This document shows, piece by piece, positions 1 through 15,500 of a stretch of DNA of 64,000 nucleotides. A model generated the notes under the pieces. It made no database searches. It saw only the letters and a program-made list of their open reading frames with translations, and was not told where the DNA came from. Origin of the DNA: Corella eumyota (lineage: Eukaryota; Chordata; Ascidiacea; Phlebobranchia; Corellidae); the NCBI GenBank assembly GCA_963082875.1, contig OY720102.1:1488001-1552000 (forward strand), given 5' to 3'. Position numbers and translations under genes: made by a program. Positions within the stretch are counted from its first letter, which is position 1, and each line of letters starts with the position of its first letter.

Positions 1-315
1 TCGAGGTAATTTTTATTTTGGGTTTAATTAGGTCACGTGATATTTTTGGCCAATGATATTGCATACAAATTTAAAAAAAAAAAATTAAAAATTTTAAATC
101 GAAAAATAATTGTTGTGTTAGAACCGCACAGGTCCAATTACCGTGTTTACAAAATATTTTTCAAAAATATTAATATTCATAAAATTTATGAAACTTTTAT
201 TAAAAATTTATGAAATCTCAAAACCTAAAATTTTGTATTTTATTAGACGCGCATTGGCCTAACTAACATTCAACATAAAACATTTCGCAAAAATTCTCAG
301 TAAAACAAAAGTTTG

Positions 316-627
316 AGGTAATTTTTATTTTGGGTTTAATTAGGTCACGTGATATTTTTGGCCAATGATATTTCATACAAATTTTTTGAAAAAAAATTAA
401 AAATTTTAAATCGAAAACTAATTGTTGTGTTGGAACCGCACAGGTCCAATTACCGTGTTTACAAAATATTTTTTAAAAATATTAATATTTATAAAATTTA
501 TGAAACTTTTATTAAAAATTTATGAAATCTCAAAACCTAAAATTTTGTATTTTATTAGACGCGCATTGGCCTAACTAACATTCAAAATAAAACATTTCGC
601 AAAAATTTTCAGTAAAACAAAAGTTTG
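316..627 (+). promoter_or_regulatory. Representative satellite unit with E-box and CCAAT box
   Basis: Typical unit showing the recurrent motif pair: CACGTG in the context GGTCACGTGAT at about 345-355, then a 10-base spacer and CCAAT within GGCCAATGAT. CACGTG is the site bound by bHLH-ZIP factors (USF, MYC/MAX, TFEB) and CCAAT is the NF-Y core. The GTCACGTG part also matches the budding-yeast centromere element CDEI (RTCACRTG). The pair recurs in almost every unit. Exceptions include 1283 (shortened spacer), 7008 and 15479 (CACGTA), 9623 (CAGGTG), and 7999, 10117, 12359 and 16159 (GACGTG). Binding is not shown by sequence alone. Confidence 0.6.
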
Positions 628-3437
628 AGGTTATTTTTATTTTGGGTTTAATTAGGTCACGTGATATTTTTGGCCAATGATATTGCATACAAATTTTTTG
701 AAAAAAAATTAAAAATTTTAAATCGAAAAATAATTGTTGTGTTGAACCGAACAGGTTCAATTAGCGTGTTTACAAAATATTTTTCGAAAATAATAATATT
801 CATAAAATTTATGAAACTTTTATTAAAAATTTATGAAATCTCAAAACCTAAAATTTTGTATTTTATTAGACGCGCATTGGCCTAACTAACATTCAAGATA
901 AAACATTTCGCGAAAATTTTCAGTAAAACAAAAGTTTGAGGTTATTTTTATTTTGGGTTTACTTAGGTCACGTGATATTTTTGGCCAATGATATTGCATA
1001 CAAATTTTTTGAAAAAAAATTAAAAATTTTAAATCGAAAAATAATTGTTGTGTTAGAACCGCACAGGTTCAATTAGCGTGTTTACAAAATATTTTTCGAA
1101 AATATTAATATTCATAAAAGTTATGAAACTTTTATTAAAAATTTGTGAAATCTCAAAACCTAAAATTTTGTATTTTATTAGACGCGCATTGGCCTAACTA
1201 ACATTCAAGATAAAACATTTCGCGAAAATTTTCAGTAAAACAAAAGTTTGAGGTTATTTTTATTTTGGGTTTAATTAGGTCACGTGATGGCCAATGATAT
1301 TGCATACAAATTTTTTGAAAAAAAATTAAAAATTTTAAATCGAAAATAAATTGTTGTGTTAGAACCGCACAGGTTCAATTAGCGTGTTTACAAAATATTT
1401 TTCGAAAATATTAATATTCATAAAAGTTATGAAACTTTTATTAAAAATTTATGAAATCTTAAAACCTAAAATTTTGTATTTTATTAGACGCGCATTGGCC
1501 TAACTAACATTCAAGATAAAACATTTCGCAAAAATTCTCAGTAAAACAAAAGTTTGAGGTAATTTTTATTTTGGGTTTAATTAGGTCACGTGATATTTTT
1601 GGCCAATGATATTGCATACAAATTTTTTGAAAAAAAATTAAAAATTTTAAATCGAAAAATAATTGTTGTGTTAGAACCGCACAGGTTCAATTAGCGTGTT
1701 TACAAAATATTTTTCGAAAATATTAATATTCATAAAAGTTATGAAACTTTTATTAAAAATTTATGAAATCTCAAAACCTAAAATTTTGTATTTTATTAGA
1801 TGCGCATTGGCCTAACTAACATTCAAGATAAAACATTTCGCGAAAATTTTCAGTAAAACAAAAGTTTGAGGTAATTTTTATTTTGGGTTTAATTAGGTCA
1901 CGTGATATTTTTGGCCAATGATATTGCATACAAATTTTTTAAAAAAAAATAAAAAATTTTAAATCAAAAAATAATTGTTGTGTTAGAACCGCACAGGTCC
2001 AATTACCGTGTTTACAAAATATTTTTCGAAAATATTAATATTCATAAAATTTATGAAACTTTTATTAAAAATTTATGAAATCTCAAAACCTAAAATTTTG
2101 TATTTTATTAGACGCGCATTGGCCTAACTAACATTCAAGATAAAACATTTCGCGAAAATTCTCAGTAAAACAAAAGTTTGAGGTAATTTTTATTTTGGGT
2201 TTAATTAGGTCACGTGATATTTTTGGCCAATGATATTGCATACAAATTTTTTGAAAAAAAATTAAAAATTTTAAATCGAAAAATAATTGTTGTGTTAGAA
2301 CTGCACAGGTTCAATTAGCGTGTTTACAAAATATTTTTCGAAAATATTAATATTCATAAAAGTTATGAAACTTTTATTAAAAATTTATGAAATCTCAAAA
2401 CCTAAAATTTTGTATTTTATTAGACGCGCATTGGCCTAACTAACATTCAAGATAAAACATTTCGCGAAAATTTTTAGTAAAACAAAAGTTTGAGGTTATT
2501 TTTATTTTGGGTTTAATTAGGTCACGTGATATTTTTGGCCAATGATATTGCATACAAATTTTTTGAAAAAAAATTAAAAATTTTAAATCGAAAAATAATT
2601 GTTGTGTTAGAACCGCACAGGTTCAATTAGCGTGTTTACAAAATATTTTTCGAAAATATTAATATTCATAAAAGTTATGAAACTTTTATTAAAAATTTAT
2701 GAAATCTCAAAACCTAAAATTTTGTATTTTATTAGACGCGCATTGGCCTAACTAACATTCAAGATAAAACATTTCGCGAAAATTTTCAGTATAACAAAAG
2801 TTTGAGGTTATTTTTATTTTGGGTTTAATTAGGTCACGTGATATTTTTGGCCAATGATATTGCATACAAATTTTTTGAAAAAAAATTAAAAATTTTAAAT
2901 CGAAAAATAATTGTTGTGTTAGAACCGCACAGGTTCAATTAGCGTGTTTACAAAATATTTTTCGAAAATATTAATATTCATAAAAGTTATGAAACTTTTA
3001 TTAAAAATTTTAGTAATCTTAAAACCTAAAATTTTGTATTTTATTAGACGCGCATTGGCCTAAATAACATTCAAGGTAAAATATTTCGCAAAAATTTTCA
3101 GTAAAACAAAAGTTTGAGGTAATTTTTATTTTGGGTTTAATTAGGTCACGTGATATTTTTGGCCAATGATATTGCATACGAATTTTTAAAAAAAAAATAA
3201 AAAATTTTAAATCGAAAAATAATAGTTATGTTAGAACCGCACAGGTCCAATTACCGTGTTTACAAAATATTTTTCGAAAATATTAATATTCATAAAATTT
3301 ATGAAACTTTTATTAAAAATTTATGAAATCTCAAAACCTAAAATTTTGTATTTTATTAGACGCGCATTGGCCTAACTAACATTCAAGATAAAACATTTCG
3401 CAAAAATTCTCAGTAAAACAAAAGTTTGAGGTAATTT

Positions 3438-3583
3438 TTATTTTGTAAACACGCTAATTGAACCTGTGCGGTTCTAACACAACAATTATTTTCGATTTAA
3501 AATTTTTAATTTTTTTTCAAAAAATTTGTATGCAATATCATTGGCCAAAAATATCACGTGACCTAATTAAACCCAAAATATTT
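3438..3583 (-). repeat. Inverted segment inside satellite 1
   Basis: About 135 bases of one unit are reverse-complemented in place. After TTTTTATTTTG the sequence runs GTAAACACGCTAATTG, then the antisense GAACC block, antisense CCAAT and E-box, and CCTAATTAAACCC, before resuming the forward unit at CAAAATATTTTTCG. The inverted piece is bounded by TTTTG on one side and CAAAA on the other, a short inverted repeat already present in every unit. The units on both sides are in normal orientation. Confidence 0.93.
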
Positions 3584-6500
3584 TTCGAAAATATTAATAT
3601 TCATAAAAGTTATGAAACTTTTATTAAAAATTTATGAAATCTCAAAACCTAAAATTTTGTATTTTATTAGACGCGCATTGGCCTAACTAACATTCAAGAT
3701 AAAACATTTCGCGAAAATTTTCAGTAAAACAAAAGTTTGAGGTTATTTTTATTTTGGGTTTAATTAGGTCACGTGATATTTTTGGCCAATGATATTGCAT
3801 ACAAATTTTTTGAAAAAAAATTAAAAATTTTAAATCGAAAAATAATTGTTGTGTTAGAACCGCACAGGTTCAATTAGCGTGTTTACAAAATATTTTTCGA
3901 AAATATTAATATTCATAAAAGTTATGAAACTTTTATTAAAAATTTATGAAATCTCAAAACCTAAAATTTTGTATTTTATTAGACGCGCATTGGCCTAACT
4001 AACATTCAAGATAAAACATTTTGCGAAAATTTTCAGTAAAACAAAAGTTTGAGGTTATTTTTATTTTGGGTTTAATTAGGTCACGTGATATTTTTGGCCA
4101 ATGATATTGCATACAAATTTTTTGAAAAAAAATTAAAAATTTTAAATCGAAAAATAATTGTTGTGTTAGAACCGCACAGGTTCAATTAGCGTGTTTACAA
4201 AATATTTTTCGAAAATATTAATATTCATAAAAGTTATGAAACTTTTATTAAAAATTTATAAAATCTCAAAACCTAAAATTTTGTATTTTATTAGACGCGC
4301 ATTGGCCTAACTAACATTCAAGATAAAACATTTCGCGAAAATTTTCAGTAAAACAAAAGTTTGAAGTTATTTTTATTTTGGGTTTAATTAGGTCACGTGA
4401 TATTTTTGGCCAATGATATTGCATACACATTTTTTAAAAAAAATAAAAAATTTTAAATCGAAAAATAATTGTTTTGTTAGAACCGCACAGGTTCAATTAC
4501 CGTGTTTACAAAATATTTTTTGAAAATATTAATATTCATAAAAGTTATGAAACTTTTATTAAAAATTTATGAAATCTCAAAACCTAAAATTTTGTATTTT
4601 ATTAGACGCGCATTGGCCTAACTAACATTCAAGATAAAATATTTCGCGAAAATTTTTAGTAAAACAAAAGTTTGAGGTAATTATTATTTGGGGTTTAATT
4701 AGGTCACGTGATATTTTTGGCCAATGATATTGCATACAAATTTTTTGAAAAAAATTAAAAATTTTAAATCGAAAAATAATTGTTGTGTTAGAACCGCACA
4801 GGTTCAATTACCGTGCTTACGAAATATTTTTTTTCAGTTTTCAGTAAAACAAAAGTTTTAGGTAATTTTTATTTTGGGTTTAATTAGGTCACGTGATATT
4901 TTTGGCCAATGATATTGCATACACATTTTTTAAAAAAAAATAAAAAATTTTAAATCGAAAAATAATTGTTGTGTTAGAACCGCACAGGTTCAATTACCGT
5001 GTTTACAAAATATTTTTTGAAAATATTAATATTCATAAAAGTTATGAAACTTTTATTAAAAATTTATGAAATCTCAAAACCTAAAATTTTGTATTTTATT
5101 AGACGCGCATTAGCGTAACTAACAATCAAGATAAAATATTTCGCGAAAATTTTTAGTAAAACAAAAGTTTGAGGTAATTATTATTTGGGGTTTAATTAGG
5201 TCACGTGATATTTTTGGCCAATGATATTGCATACAAATTTTTTAAAAAAAAATAAAAAATTTTAAATCGAAAAATAATTGTTGTGTTAGAACCGCACAGG
5301 TTCAATTACCGTGTTTACAAAATATTTTTTGAAAATATTAATATTCATAAAAGTTATGAAACTTTTATTAAAAATTTATGAAATCTCAAAACCTAAAATT
5401 TTGTATTTTATTAGACGCGCATTGGCGTAACTAACAATCAAGATAAAATATTTCGCAAAAATTTTTAGTAAAACAAAAGTTGGAGGTAATTATTATTTGG
5501 GGTTTAATTAGGTCACGTGATATTTTTGGCCAATGATATTGCATACAAATTTTTTGAAAAAAATAACAAATTTTAAATCGAAAAATAATTGTTGTGTTAG
5601 AACCGCACAGGTTCAATTATCGTGCTTACAAAATATTTTTTTTCAGTTTTCAGTAAAACAAAAGTTTGAGGTAATTTTTATTTTGGGTTTAATTAGGTCA
5701 CGTGATATTTTTGGCCAATGATATTGCATACAAATTTTTTGAAAAAAAATAAAAAATTTTAAATCGAAAAATAATTATTGTGTTAGAACCGCACAGGTTC
5801 AATTACCGTGCTAACAAAATATTTTTTTTCAGTTTTCAGTAAAACAAAAGTTTGAGGTAATTTTTATTTTGGGTTTAATTAGGTCACGTGATATTTTTGG
5901 CCAATGATATTGCATACAAATTTTTTTAAAAAAAATAAAAAATTTTAAATCGAAAAATAATTGTTGTGTTATAACCGCACAGGTTCAATTACTGTGTTTA
6001 CAAAATATTTTTCGAAAATATTAATATTCATAAAAGTTATGAAACTTTTATTAAAAATTTTAGTAATTTTAAAACCTAAAATTTTGTATTTTATTAGACG
6101 CGCATTGGCCTAACTAACATTCAAGATAAAATATTTCGCAAAAATTTTCAGTAAAACAAAAGTTTGGGGTAATTTTTATTTTGGGTTTAATTAGGTCACG
6201 TGATATTTTTGGCCAATGATATTGCATACGAATTTTTTAGGAAAAAAATAAAAAATTTTAAATCGAAAAATAATAGTTGTGTTAGAACCGCACAGGTCCA
6301 ATTACCGTGTTTACAAAATATTTTTCGAAAATATTAATATTCATAAAATTTATGAAACTTTTATTAAAATTTTATGAAATCTCAAAACCTAAAATTTTGT
6401 ATTTTATTAGACGCGCATTGGCCTAACTAACATTCAAGATAAAATATTTCGCGAAAATTTTTAGTAAAACAAAAGTTCGAAGTAATTTTTATTTTGGGTT

Positions 6501-9500
6501 TAATTAGGTCACGTGATATTTTTGGCCAATGATATTGCATACAATTTTTTAAAAAAAAAATAAAAAATTTTAAATCGAAAAATAATTGTTGTGTTAGAAC
6601 CGCACAGGTTCAATTACCGTGCTTACAAAATATTTTTTTTCAGTTTTTAGTAAAACAAAAGTTTGAGGTAATTTTTATTTTGGGTTTAATTAGGTCACGT
6701 GATATTTTTGGCCAATGATTTTGCATACACATTTTTTTAAAAAAATAAAAAATTTTAAATCGAAAAATAATTGTTTTGTTAGAACCGCACAGGTTTAATT
6801 ACCGTGTTTACAAAATATTTTTTGAAAATATTAATATTCATAAAAGTTATGAAACTTTTATTAAAAATTTATGAAATCTCAAAACCTAAAATTTTGTATT
6901 TTATTAGACGCGCATTGGCCTAACTAACATTCATGATAAAATATTTCGCGAAAATTTTTAGTAAAACAAAAGTTTGAGGTAATTATTATTTGGGGTTTAA
7001 TTAGGTCACGTAATATTTGTGGCCAATGATATTGCATACAAATTTTTTGAAAAAAATAAAAAATTTTAAATCGAAAAATAATTGTTGTGTTAGAACCGCA
7101 CAGGTTTAATTACCGTGCTTACAAAATATTTTTTTTCAGTTTTCAGTAAAACAAAAGTTTGAGGTAATTTTTATTTTGGGTTTAATTAGGTCACGTGATA
7201 TTTTTGGCCAATGATATTGCATACAAATTTTTTTTTAAAAAATAAAAAATTTTAAATCGAAAAATAATTGTTGTGTTATAACCGCACAGGTTCAATTACT
7301 GTGTTTACAGAATATTTTTCGAAAATATTAATATTCATAAAAGTTATGAAATTTTTATTAAAAATTTTAGTAATTTTAAAACCTAAAATTTTGTATTTTA
7401 TTAGACGCGCATTGGCCTAACTAACATTCAAGATAAAATATTTCGCGAAAATTTTCAGTAAAACAAAAGTTTGAGGTAATTTTTATTTTGGGTTTAATTA
7501 GGTCACGTGATATTTTTGGCCAATGATATTTCATACGAATTTTTTAGGAAAAAAATAAAAAATTTTAAATCGAAAAATAATAGTTGTGTTAGAACCGCAC
7601 AGGTCCAATTACCGTGTTTACAAAATATTTTTCGAAAATATTAATATTCATAAAATTTATGAAACTTTTATTAAAAATTTATGAAATCTCAAAACCTAAA
7701 ATTTTGTATTTTATTAGACGCGCATTGGCGTAACTAACAATCAAGATAAAATATTTCGCGAAAATTTTTAGTAAAACAAAAGTTTGAGGTAATTATTATT
7801 TGGGGTTTAATTAGGTCACGTGATATTTTTGGCCAATGATATTGCATACAAATTTTTTGAAAAAAATAAAAAATTTTAAATCGAAAAATAATTGTTGTGT
7901 TAGAACCGCACAGGTTCAATTACCGAGCTTACAAAATATTTTTTTTCAGTTTTCATTAAAACAGAAGTTTGAGGTAATTTTTATTTTGGGTTTAATTAGG
8001 TGACGTGATATTTTTGGCCAATGATATTGCATACAAATTTTTAAAAAAAAATAAAAAATTTTAAATCGAAAAATAATTGTTGTGTTATAATCGCACAGGT
8101 TCAATTACTGTGTTTACAAAATATTTTTCGAAAATATTAATATTCATAAAAGTTATGAAACTTTTATTAAAAATTTATGAAATCTCAAAACCTAAAATTT
8201 TGTATTTTATTAGACGCGCATTGGCCTAACTAACATTCAAGATAAAATATTTCGCGAAAATTTTTAGTAAAACAAAAGTTCGAGGTAATTTTTATTTTGG
8301 GTTTAATTAGGTCACGTGATATTTTTGGCCAATGATATTGCATACAAATTTTTTAAAAAAAAATAAAAAATTTTAAATCGAAAAATAATTGTTGTGTTAG
8401 AACCGCACAGGTCCAATTACCGTGTTTACAAAATATTTTTTAAAAATATTAATATTCATAAAAGTTATGAAACTTTTATTAAAAATTTAAGAAATCTCAA
8501 AACCTAAAATTTTGTATTTTATTAGACGCGCATTGGCCTAACTAAAATTCAAGATAAAACATTTCGCGAAAATTTTCAATAAAACAAAAGTTTGGGGTAA
8601 TTATTATTTTGGGTTTAATTAGGTCACGTGATATTTTTGGCCAATGATATTGCATACAAATTTTTTGAAAAAAAATAAAAAATTTTAAATCGAAAAATAA
8701 TTGTTGTGTTAGAACCGCACAGGTTCAATTACCGTGCTTACAAAATATTTTTTTTCAGTTTTCAGTAAAACAAAAGTTTGAGGTAATTTTTATTTTGGGT
8801 TTAATTAGGTCACGTGATATTTTTGGCCAATGATATTGCATACAAATTTTTTTAAAAAAAATAAAAAATTTTAAATCGAAAAATAATTGTTGTGTTATAA
8901 CCGCACAGGTTTAATTACTGTGTTTACAAAATATTTTTCGAAAATATTAATATTCATAAAAGTTATGAAACTTTTATTAAAAATTTTAGTAATTTTAAAA
9001 CCTAAAATTTTGTATTTTATTAGACGCGCATTGGCCTAACTAACATTCAAGATAAAATATTTCGCGAAAATTTTCAGTAAAACAAAAGTTTGGGGTAATT
9101 TTTATTTTGGGTTTAATTAGGTCACGTGATATTTTTGGCCAATGATATTGCATACGAATTTTTTAGGAAAAAAATAAAAAATTTTAAATCGAAAAATAAT
9201 AGTTGTGTTAGAACCGCACAGGTCCAATTACCGTGTTTACAAAATATTTTTCGAAAATATTAATATTCATAAAATTTATGAAACTTTTATTAAAAATTTA
9301 TGAAATCTCAAAACCTAAAATTTTGTATTTTATTAGACGCGCATTGGCCTAACTAACCTTCAAGATAAAATATTTTGCGAAAATTTTTAGTAAAACAAAA
9401 GTTCAAGGTAATTTTTATTTTGGGTTTAATTAGGTCACGTGATATTTTTGGCCAATGATATTGCATACAAATTTTTAAAAAAAAAATAAAAAATTTTAAA

Positions 9501-12500
9501 TCGAAAAATAATTGTTGTGTTAGAACCGCACAGGTTCAATTACCGTGCTTACAAAATATTTTTTTTCAGTTTTTAGTAAAACAAAAGTTTGAGGTAATTT
9601 TTATTTTGGGTTTAATTAGGTCAGGTGATATTTTTGGCCAATGATTTTGCATACACATTTTTTTAAAAAAATAAAAAATTTTAAATCGAAAAATAATTGT
9701 TTTGTTAGAACCGCACAGGTTTAATTACCGTGTTTACAAAATATTTTTTAAAAATATTAATATTCATAAAAGTTATGAAACTTTTATTAAAAATTTATGA
9801 AATCTCAAAACCTAAAATTTTGTATTTTATTAGACGCGCATTGGCCTAACTAACATTCAAGATAAAATATTTCGCAAAAATTTTTAGTAAAACAAAAGTT
9901 TGAGGTAATTATTATTTGGGGTTTAATTAGGTCACGTGATATTTTTGGCCAATGATTTTGCATACAAATTTTTTGAAAAAAAAAAAAAATTTTAAATCGA
10001 AAAATAATTGTTGTGTTAGAACCGCACAGGTTCAATTACCGTGCTTACAAAATATTTTTTTTCAGTTTTCATTAAAACAGAAGTTTGAGGTAATTTTTAT
10101 TTTGGGTTTAATTAGGTGACGTGATATTTTTGGCCAATGATATTGCATACAAATTTAAAAAAAAAAATAAAAAATTTTAAATCGAAAAATAATTGTTGTG
10201 TTATAACCGCACAGGTTCAATTACTGTGTTTACAAAATATTTTTCGAAAATATTAATATTCATAAAAGTTATGAAACTTTTATTAAAAATTTATGAAATC
10301 TCAAAACCTAAAATTTTGTATTTTATTAGACGCGCATTGGCCTAACTAACATTCAAGATAAAATATTTCGCGAAAATTTTTAGTAAAACAAAAGTTCGAG
10401 GTAATTTTTATTTTGGGTTTAATTAGGTCACGTGATATTTTTGGCCAATGATATTGCATACAAATTTTTTAAAAAAAAATAAAAAATTTTAAATCGAAAA
10501 ATAATTGTTGTGTTAGAACCGCACAGGTTCAATTACCGTGTTTACAAAATATTTTTCAAAAATATTAATATTCATAAAAGTTATGAAACTTTTATTAAAA
10601 ATTTAAGAAATCTCAAAACCTAAAATTTTGTATTTTATTAGACGCGCATTGGCCTAACTAACATTTAAGATAAAACATTTCGCGAAAATTTTCAGTAAAA
10701 CAAAAGTTTGGGGTAATTATTATTTTGGGTTTAATTAGGTCACGTGATATTTTTGGCCAATGATATTGCACACAAATTTTTTAAAAAAAAATAAAAAATT
10801 TTAAATCGAAAAATAATTGTTGTGTTAGAACCACACAGGTTCAATTACCGTGCTTGCAAAATATTTTTTTTCAGTTTTCAGTAAAACAAAAGTTTGAGGT
10901 TATTTTTATTTTGGGTTTAATTAGGTCACGTGATAATTTTGGCCAATGATATTGCATACAAATTTTTTGAAAAAAAATAAAAAATTTTAAATTGAAAAAT
11001 AATTGTTGTGTTATAACCGCACAGGTTCAATTACTGTGTTTACAGAATATTTTTCGAAAATATTAATATTCATAAAAGTTATGAAACTTTTATTAAAAAT
11101 TTAAGAAATCTCAAAACCTAAAATTTTGTATTTTATTAGACGCGCATTGGCCTAACTAACATTCAAGATAAAACATTTCGCGAAAATTTTCAGTAAAACA
11201 AAAGTTTGGGGTAATTATTATTTTGGGTTTAATTAGGTCACGTGATATTTTTGGCCAATGATATTGCAAACAAATTTTTTGAAAAAAAATAAAAAATTTT
11301 AAATCGAAAAATAATTGTTGTGTTAGAACCGCACAGGTTCAATTACCGTGCTTACAAAATATTTTTTTTCAGTTTTCAGTAAAACAAAAGTTTGAGGTTA
11401 TTTTTATTTTGGGTTTAATTAGGTCACGTGATATTTTTGGCCAATGATATTGCATACAAATTTTTTGAAAAAAAATAAAAAATTTTAAATTGAAAAATAA
11501 TTGTTGTGTTATAACCGCACAGGTTCAATTACTGTGTTTACAGAATATTTTTCGAAAATATTAATATTCATAAAAGTTATGAAACTTTTATTAAAAATTT
11601 TAGTAATCTTAAAACCTAAAATTTTGTATTTTATTAGACGCGCATTGGCCTAACTAACATTTAAGATAAAATATTTCGCGAAAATTTTCAGTAAAACAAA
11701 AGTTTGAGGTAATTTTTATTTTGGGTTTAATTAGGTCACGTGATATTTTTGTCCAATGATATTGCATACGAATTTTTTAGGAAAAAAATTAAAAATTTTA
11801 AATCGAAAAATAATAGTTGTGTTAGAACCGCACAGGTCCAATTACCGTGTTTACAAAATATTTTTCGAAAATATTAATATTCATAAAATTTATGAAACCT
11901 TTAAAAAAAAAAAATAAAAAATTTTAAATCGAAAAATAATTGTTGTGTTAGCACCGCACAGGTTCAATTAGCGTGTTTACAAAATATTTTTAAAAAATAT
12001 TAATATTCATAAAAGTTATGAAACTTTTATTAAAAATTTATGAAATCTCAAAACCTAAAATTTTGTATTTTATTAGACGCGCATTGGCGTAACTAACATT
12101 CAAGATAAAATATTTCGCGAAAATTTTTAGTAAAACAAAAGTTTGAGGTAATTATTATTTGGGGTTTAATTAGGTCACGTGATATTTTTGGCCAATGATA
12201 TTGCATACAAATTTTTTGAAAAAAATAAAAAATTTTAAATCGAAAAATAATTGTTGTGTTAGAACCGCACAGGTTCAATTACCGTGCTTACAAAATATTT
12301 TTTTTCAGTTTTCAGTAAAACAAAAGTTTGAGGTAATTTTTATTTTGGGTTTAATTAGGTGACGTGATATTTTTGGCCAATGATATTGCATACAAATTTA
12401 AAAAAAAAATAAAAAATTTTAAATCGAAAAATAATTGTTGTGTTATAACCGCACAGGTTCAATTACTGTGTTTACAAAATATTTTTCGAAAATATTAATA

Positions 12501-15500
12501 TTCATAAAAGTTATGAAACTTTTATTAAAAATTTATGAAATCTCAAAACCTAAAATTTTGTATTTTATTAGACGCGCATTGGCCTAACTAACATTCAAGA
12601 TAAAATATTTCGCGAAAATTTTTAGTAAAACAAAAGTTCGAGGTAATTTTTATTTTGGGTTTAATTAGGTCACGTGATATTTTTGGCCAATGATATTGCA
12701 TACAAAGTTTTTAAAAAAAAATAAAAAATTTTTAAATCGAAAAATAATTGTTGTGTTAGAACCGCACAGGTCCAATTAGCGTGTTTACAAAATATTTTTC
12801 AAAAATATTAATATTCATAAAAGTTATGAAACTTTTATTAAAAATTTAAGAAATCTCAAAACCTAAAATTTTGTATTTTATTAGACGCGCATTGGCGTAA
12901 CTAACATTCAAGATAAAACATTTCGCAAAAATTTTCAGTAAAACAAAAGTTTGGGGTAATTATTATTTTGGGTTTAATTAGGTCACGTGATATTTTTGGC
13001 CAATGATATTGCATACAAATTTTTTGAAAAAAAATAAAAAATTTTAAATCGAAAAATAATTGTTGTGTTAGAACCGCACAGGTTCAATTAGCGTGTTTAC
13101 AAAATATTTTAAAAAAATATTAATATTCATAAAAGTTATGAAACTTTTATTAAAAATTTAAGAAATCTCAAAACCTAAAATTTTGTATTTTATTAGACGC
13201 GCATTGGCCTAACTAACATTCAAGATAAAACATTTCGCGAAAATTTTCAGTAAAACAAAAGTTTGGGGTAATTATTATTTTGGGTTTAATTAGGTCACGT
13301 GATATTTTTGGCCAATGATATTGCATACAAATTTTTTGAAAAAAAATAAAAAATTTTAAATCGAAAAATAATTGTTGTGTTATAACCGCACAGGTTCAAT
13401 TACTGTGTTTACAAAATATTTTTCGAAAATATTAATATTCATAAAAGTTATGAAACTTTTATTAAAAATTTTAGTAATCTTAAAACCTAAAATTTTGTAT
13501 TTTATTAGACGCGCATTGGCCTAACTAACATTCAAGATAAAATATTTCGCGAAAATTTTCAGTAAAACAAAAGTTTGAGGTAATTTTTATTTTGGGTTTA
13601 ATTAGGTCACGTGATATTTTTGGCCAATGATATTGCATAAGAATTTTTAAAAAAAAAATAAAAAATTTTAAATCGAAAAATAGTAGTTGTGTTAGAACAG
13701 CACATGTCCAATTAGCGTGTTTACAAAATATTTTTCGAAAATATTAATATTCATAAAATTTATGAAACTTTTATTAAAAATTTATGAAATCTCAAAACCT
13801 AAAATTTTGTATTTTATTAGACGCGCATTGGCCTAACTAACATTCAAGATAAAACATTTCGCAAAAATTCTCAGTAAAACAAAAGTTTGAGGTAATTTTT
13901 ATTTTGGGTTTAATTAGGTCACGTGATATTTTTGGCCAATATTATTGCATACAAATTTTTTGAAAAAAAATTAAAAATTTTAAATCGAAAAATAATTGTT
14001 GTGTTAAAACCGCACAGGTTCAATTAGCGTGTTTACAAAATATTTTTCGAAAATATTAATATTCATAAAAGTTATGAAACTTTTATTAAAAATTTATGAA
14101 ATCTCAAAACCTAAAATTTTGTATTTTATTAGACGCGCATTGGCCTAACTAACATTCAAGATAAAACATTTCGCGAAAATTTTCAGTAAAACAAAAGTTT
14201 GAGGTTATTTTTATTTTGGGTTTAATTAGGTCACGTGATATTTTTGGCCAATGATATTGCATACAAATTTTTTGAAAAAAAATTAAAAATTTTAAATCGA
14301 AAAATAATTGTTGTGTTAGAACCGCACAGGTTCAATTAGCGTGTTTACAAAATATTTTTCGAAAATATTAATATTCATAAAAGTTATGAAACATTTATTA
14401 AAAATTTATGAAATCTCAAAACCTAAAATTTTGTATTTTATTAGACGCGCATTGGCCTAACTAACATTCAAGATAAAACATTTCGCGAAAATTTTCAGTA
14501 AAACAAAAGTTTGAGGTTATTTTTATTTTGGGTTTAATTAGGTCACGTGATATTTTTGGCCAATGATATTGCATACAAATTTTTTGAAAAAAAATTAAAA
14601 ATTTTAAATCGAAAAATAATTGTTGTGTTAGAACCGCACAGGTTCAATTAGCGTGTTTACAAAATGTTTTTCGAAAATATTAATATTCATAAAAGTTATG
14701 AAACTTTTATTAAAAATTTATGAAATCTCAAAACCTAAAATTTTGTATTTTATTAGACGCGCATTGGCCTAACTAACATTCAAGATAAAACATTTCGCGA
14801 AAATTTTCAGTAAAACAAAAGTTTGAGGTTATTTTTATTTTGGGTTTAATTAGGTCACGTGATATTTTTGGCCAATGATATTGCATACAAATTTTTTGAA
14901 AAAAAATTAAAAATTTTAAATCGAAAAATAATTGTTGTGTTAGAACCGCACAGGTTCAATTAGCGTGTTTACAAAATATTTTTCGAAAATATTAATATTC
15001 ATAAAAGTTATGAAACTTTTATTAAAAATTTATGAAATCTCAAAACCTAAAATTTTGTATTTTATTAGACGCGCATTGGCCTAACTAACATTCAAGATAA
15101 AACATTTCGCGAAAATTTTCAGTAAAACAAAAGTTTGAGGTTATTTTTATTTTGGGTTTAATTAGGTCACGTGATATTTTAGGCCAATGATATTGCATAC
15201 AAATTTTTTAAAAAAAAATAAAAAATTTTAAATCGAAAAATAATTGTTTTGTTAGAACCGCACAGGTTCAATTACCGTGTTTACAAAATATTTTTTGAAA
15301 ATATTAATATTCATAAAAGTTATGAAACTTTTATTAAAAATTTATGAAATCTCAAAACCTAAAATTTTGTATTTTATTAGACGCGCATTGGCCTAACTAA
15401 CATTCAAGATAAAATATTTCGCGAAAATTTTTAGTAAAACAAAAGTTCGAGGTAATTTTTATTTTGGGTTTAATTAGGTCACGTAATATTTTTGGCCAAT

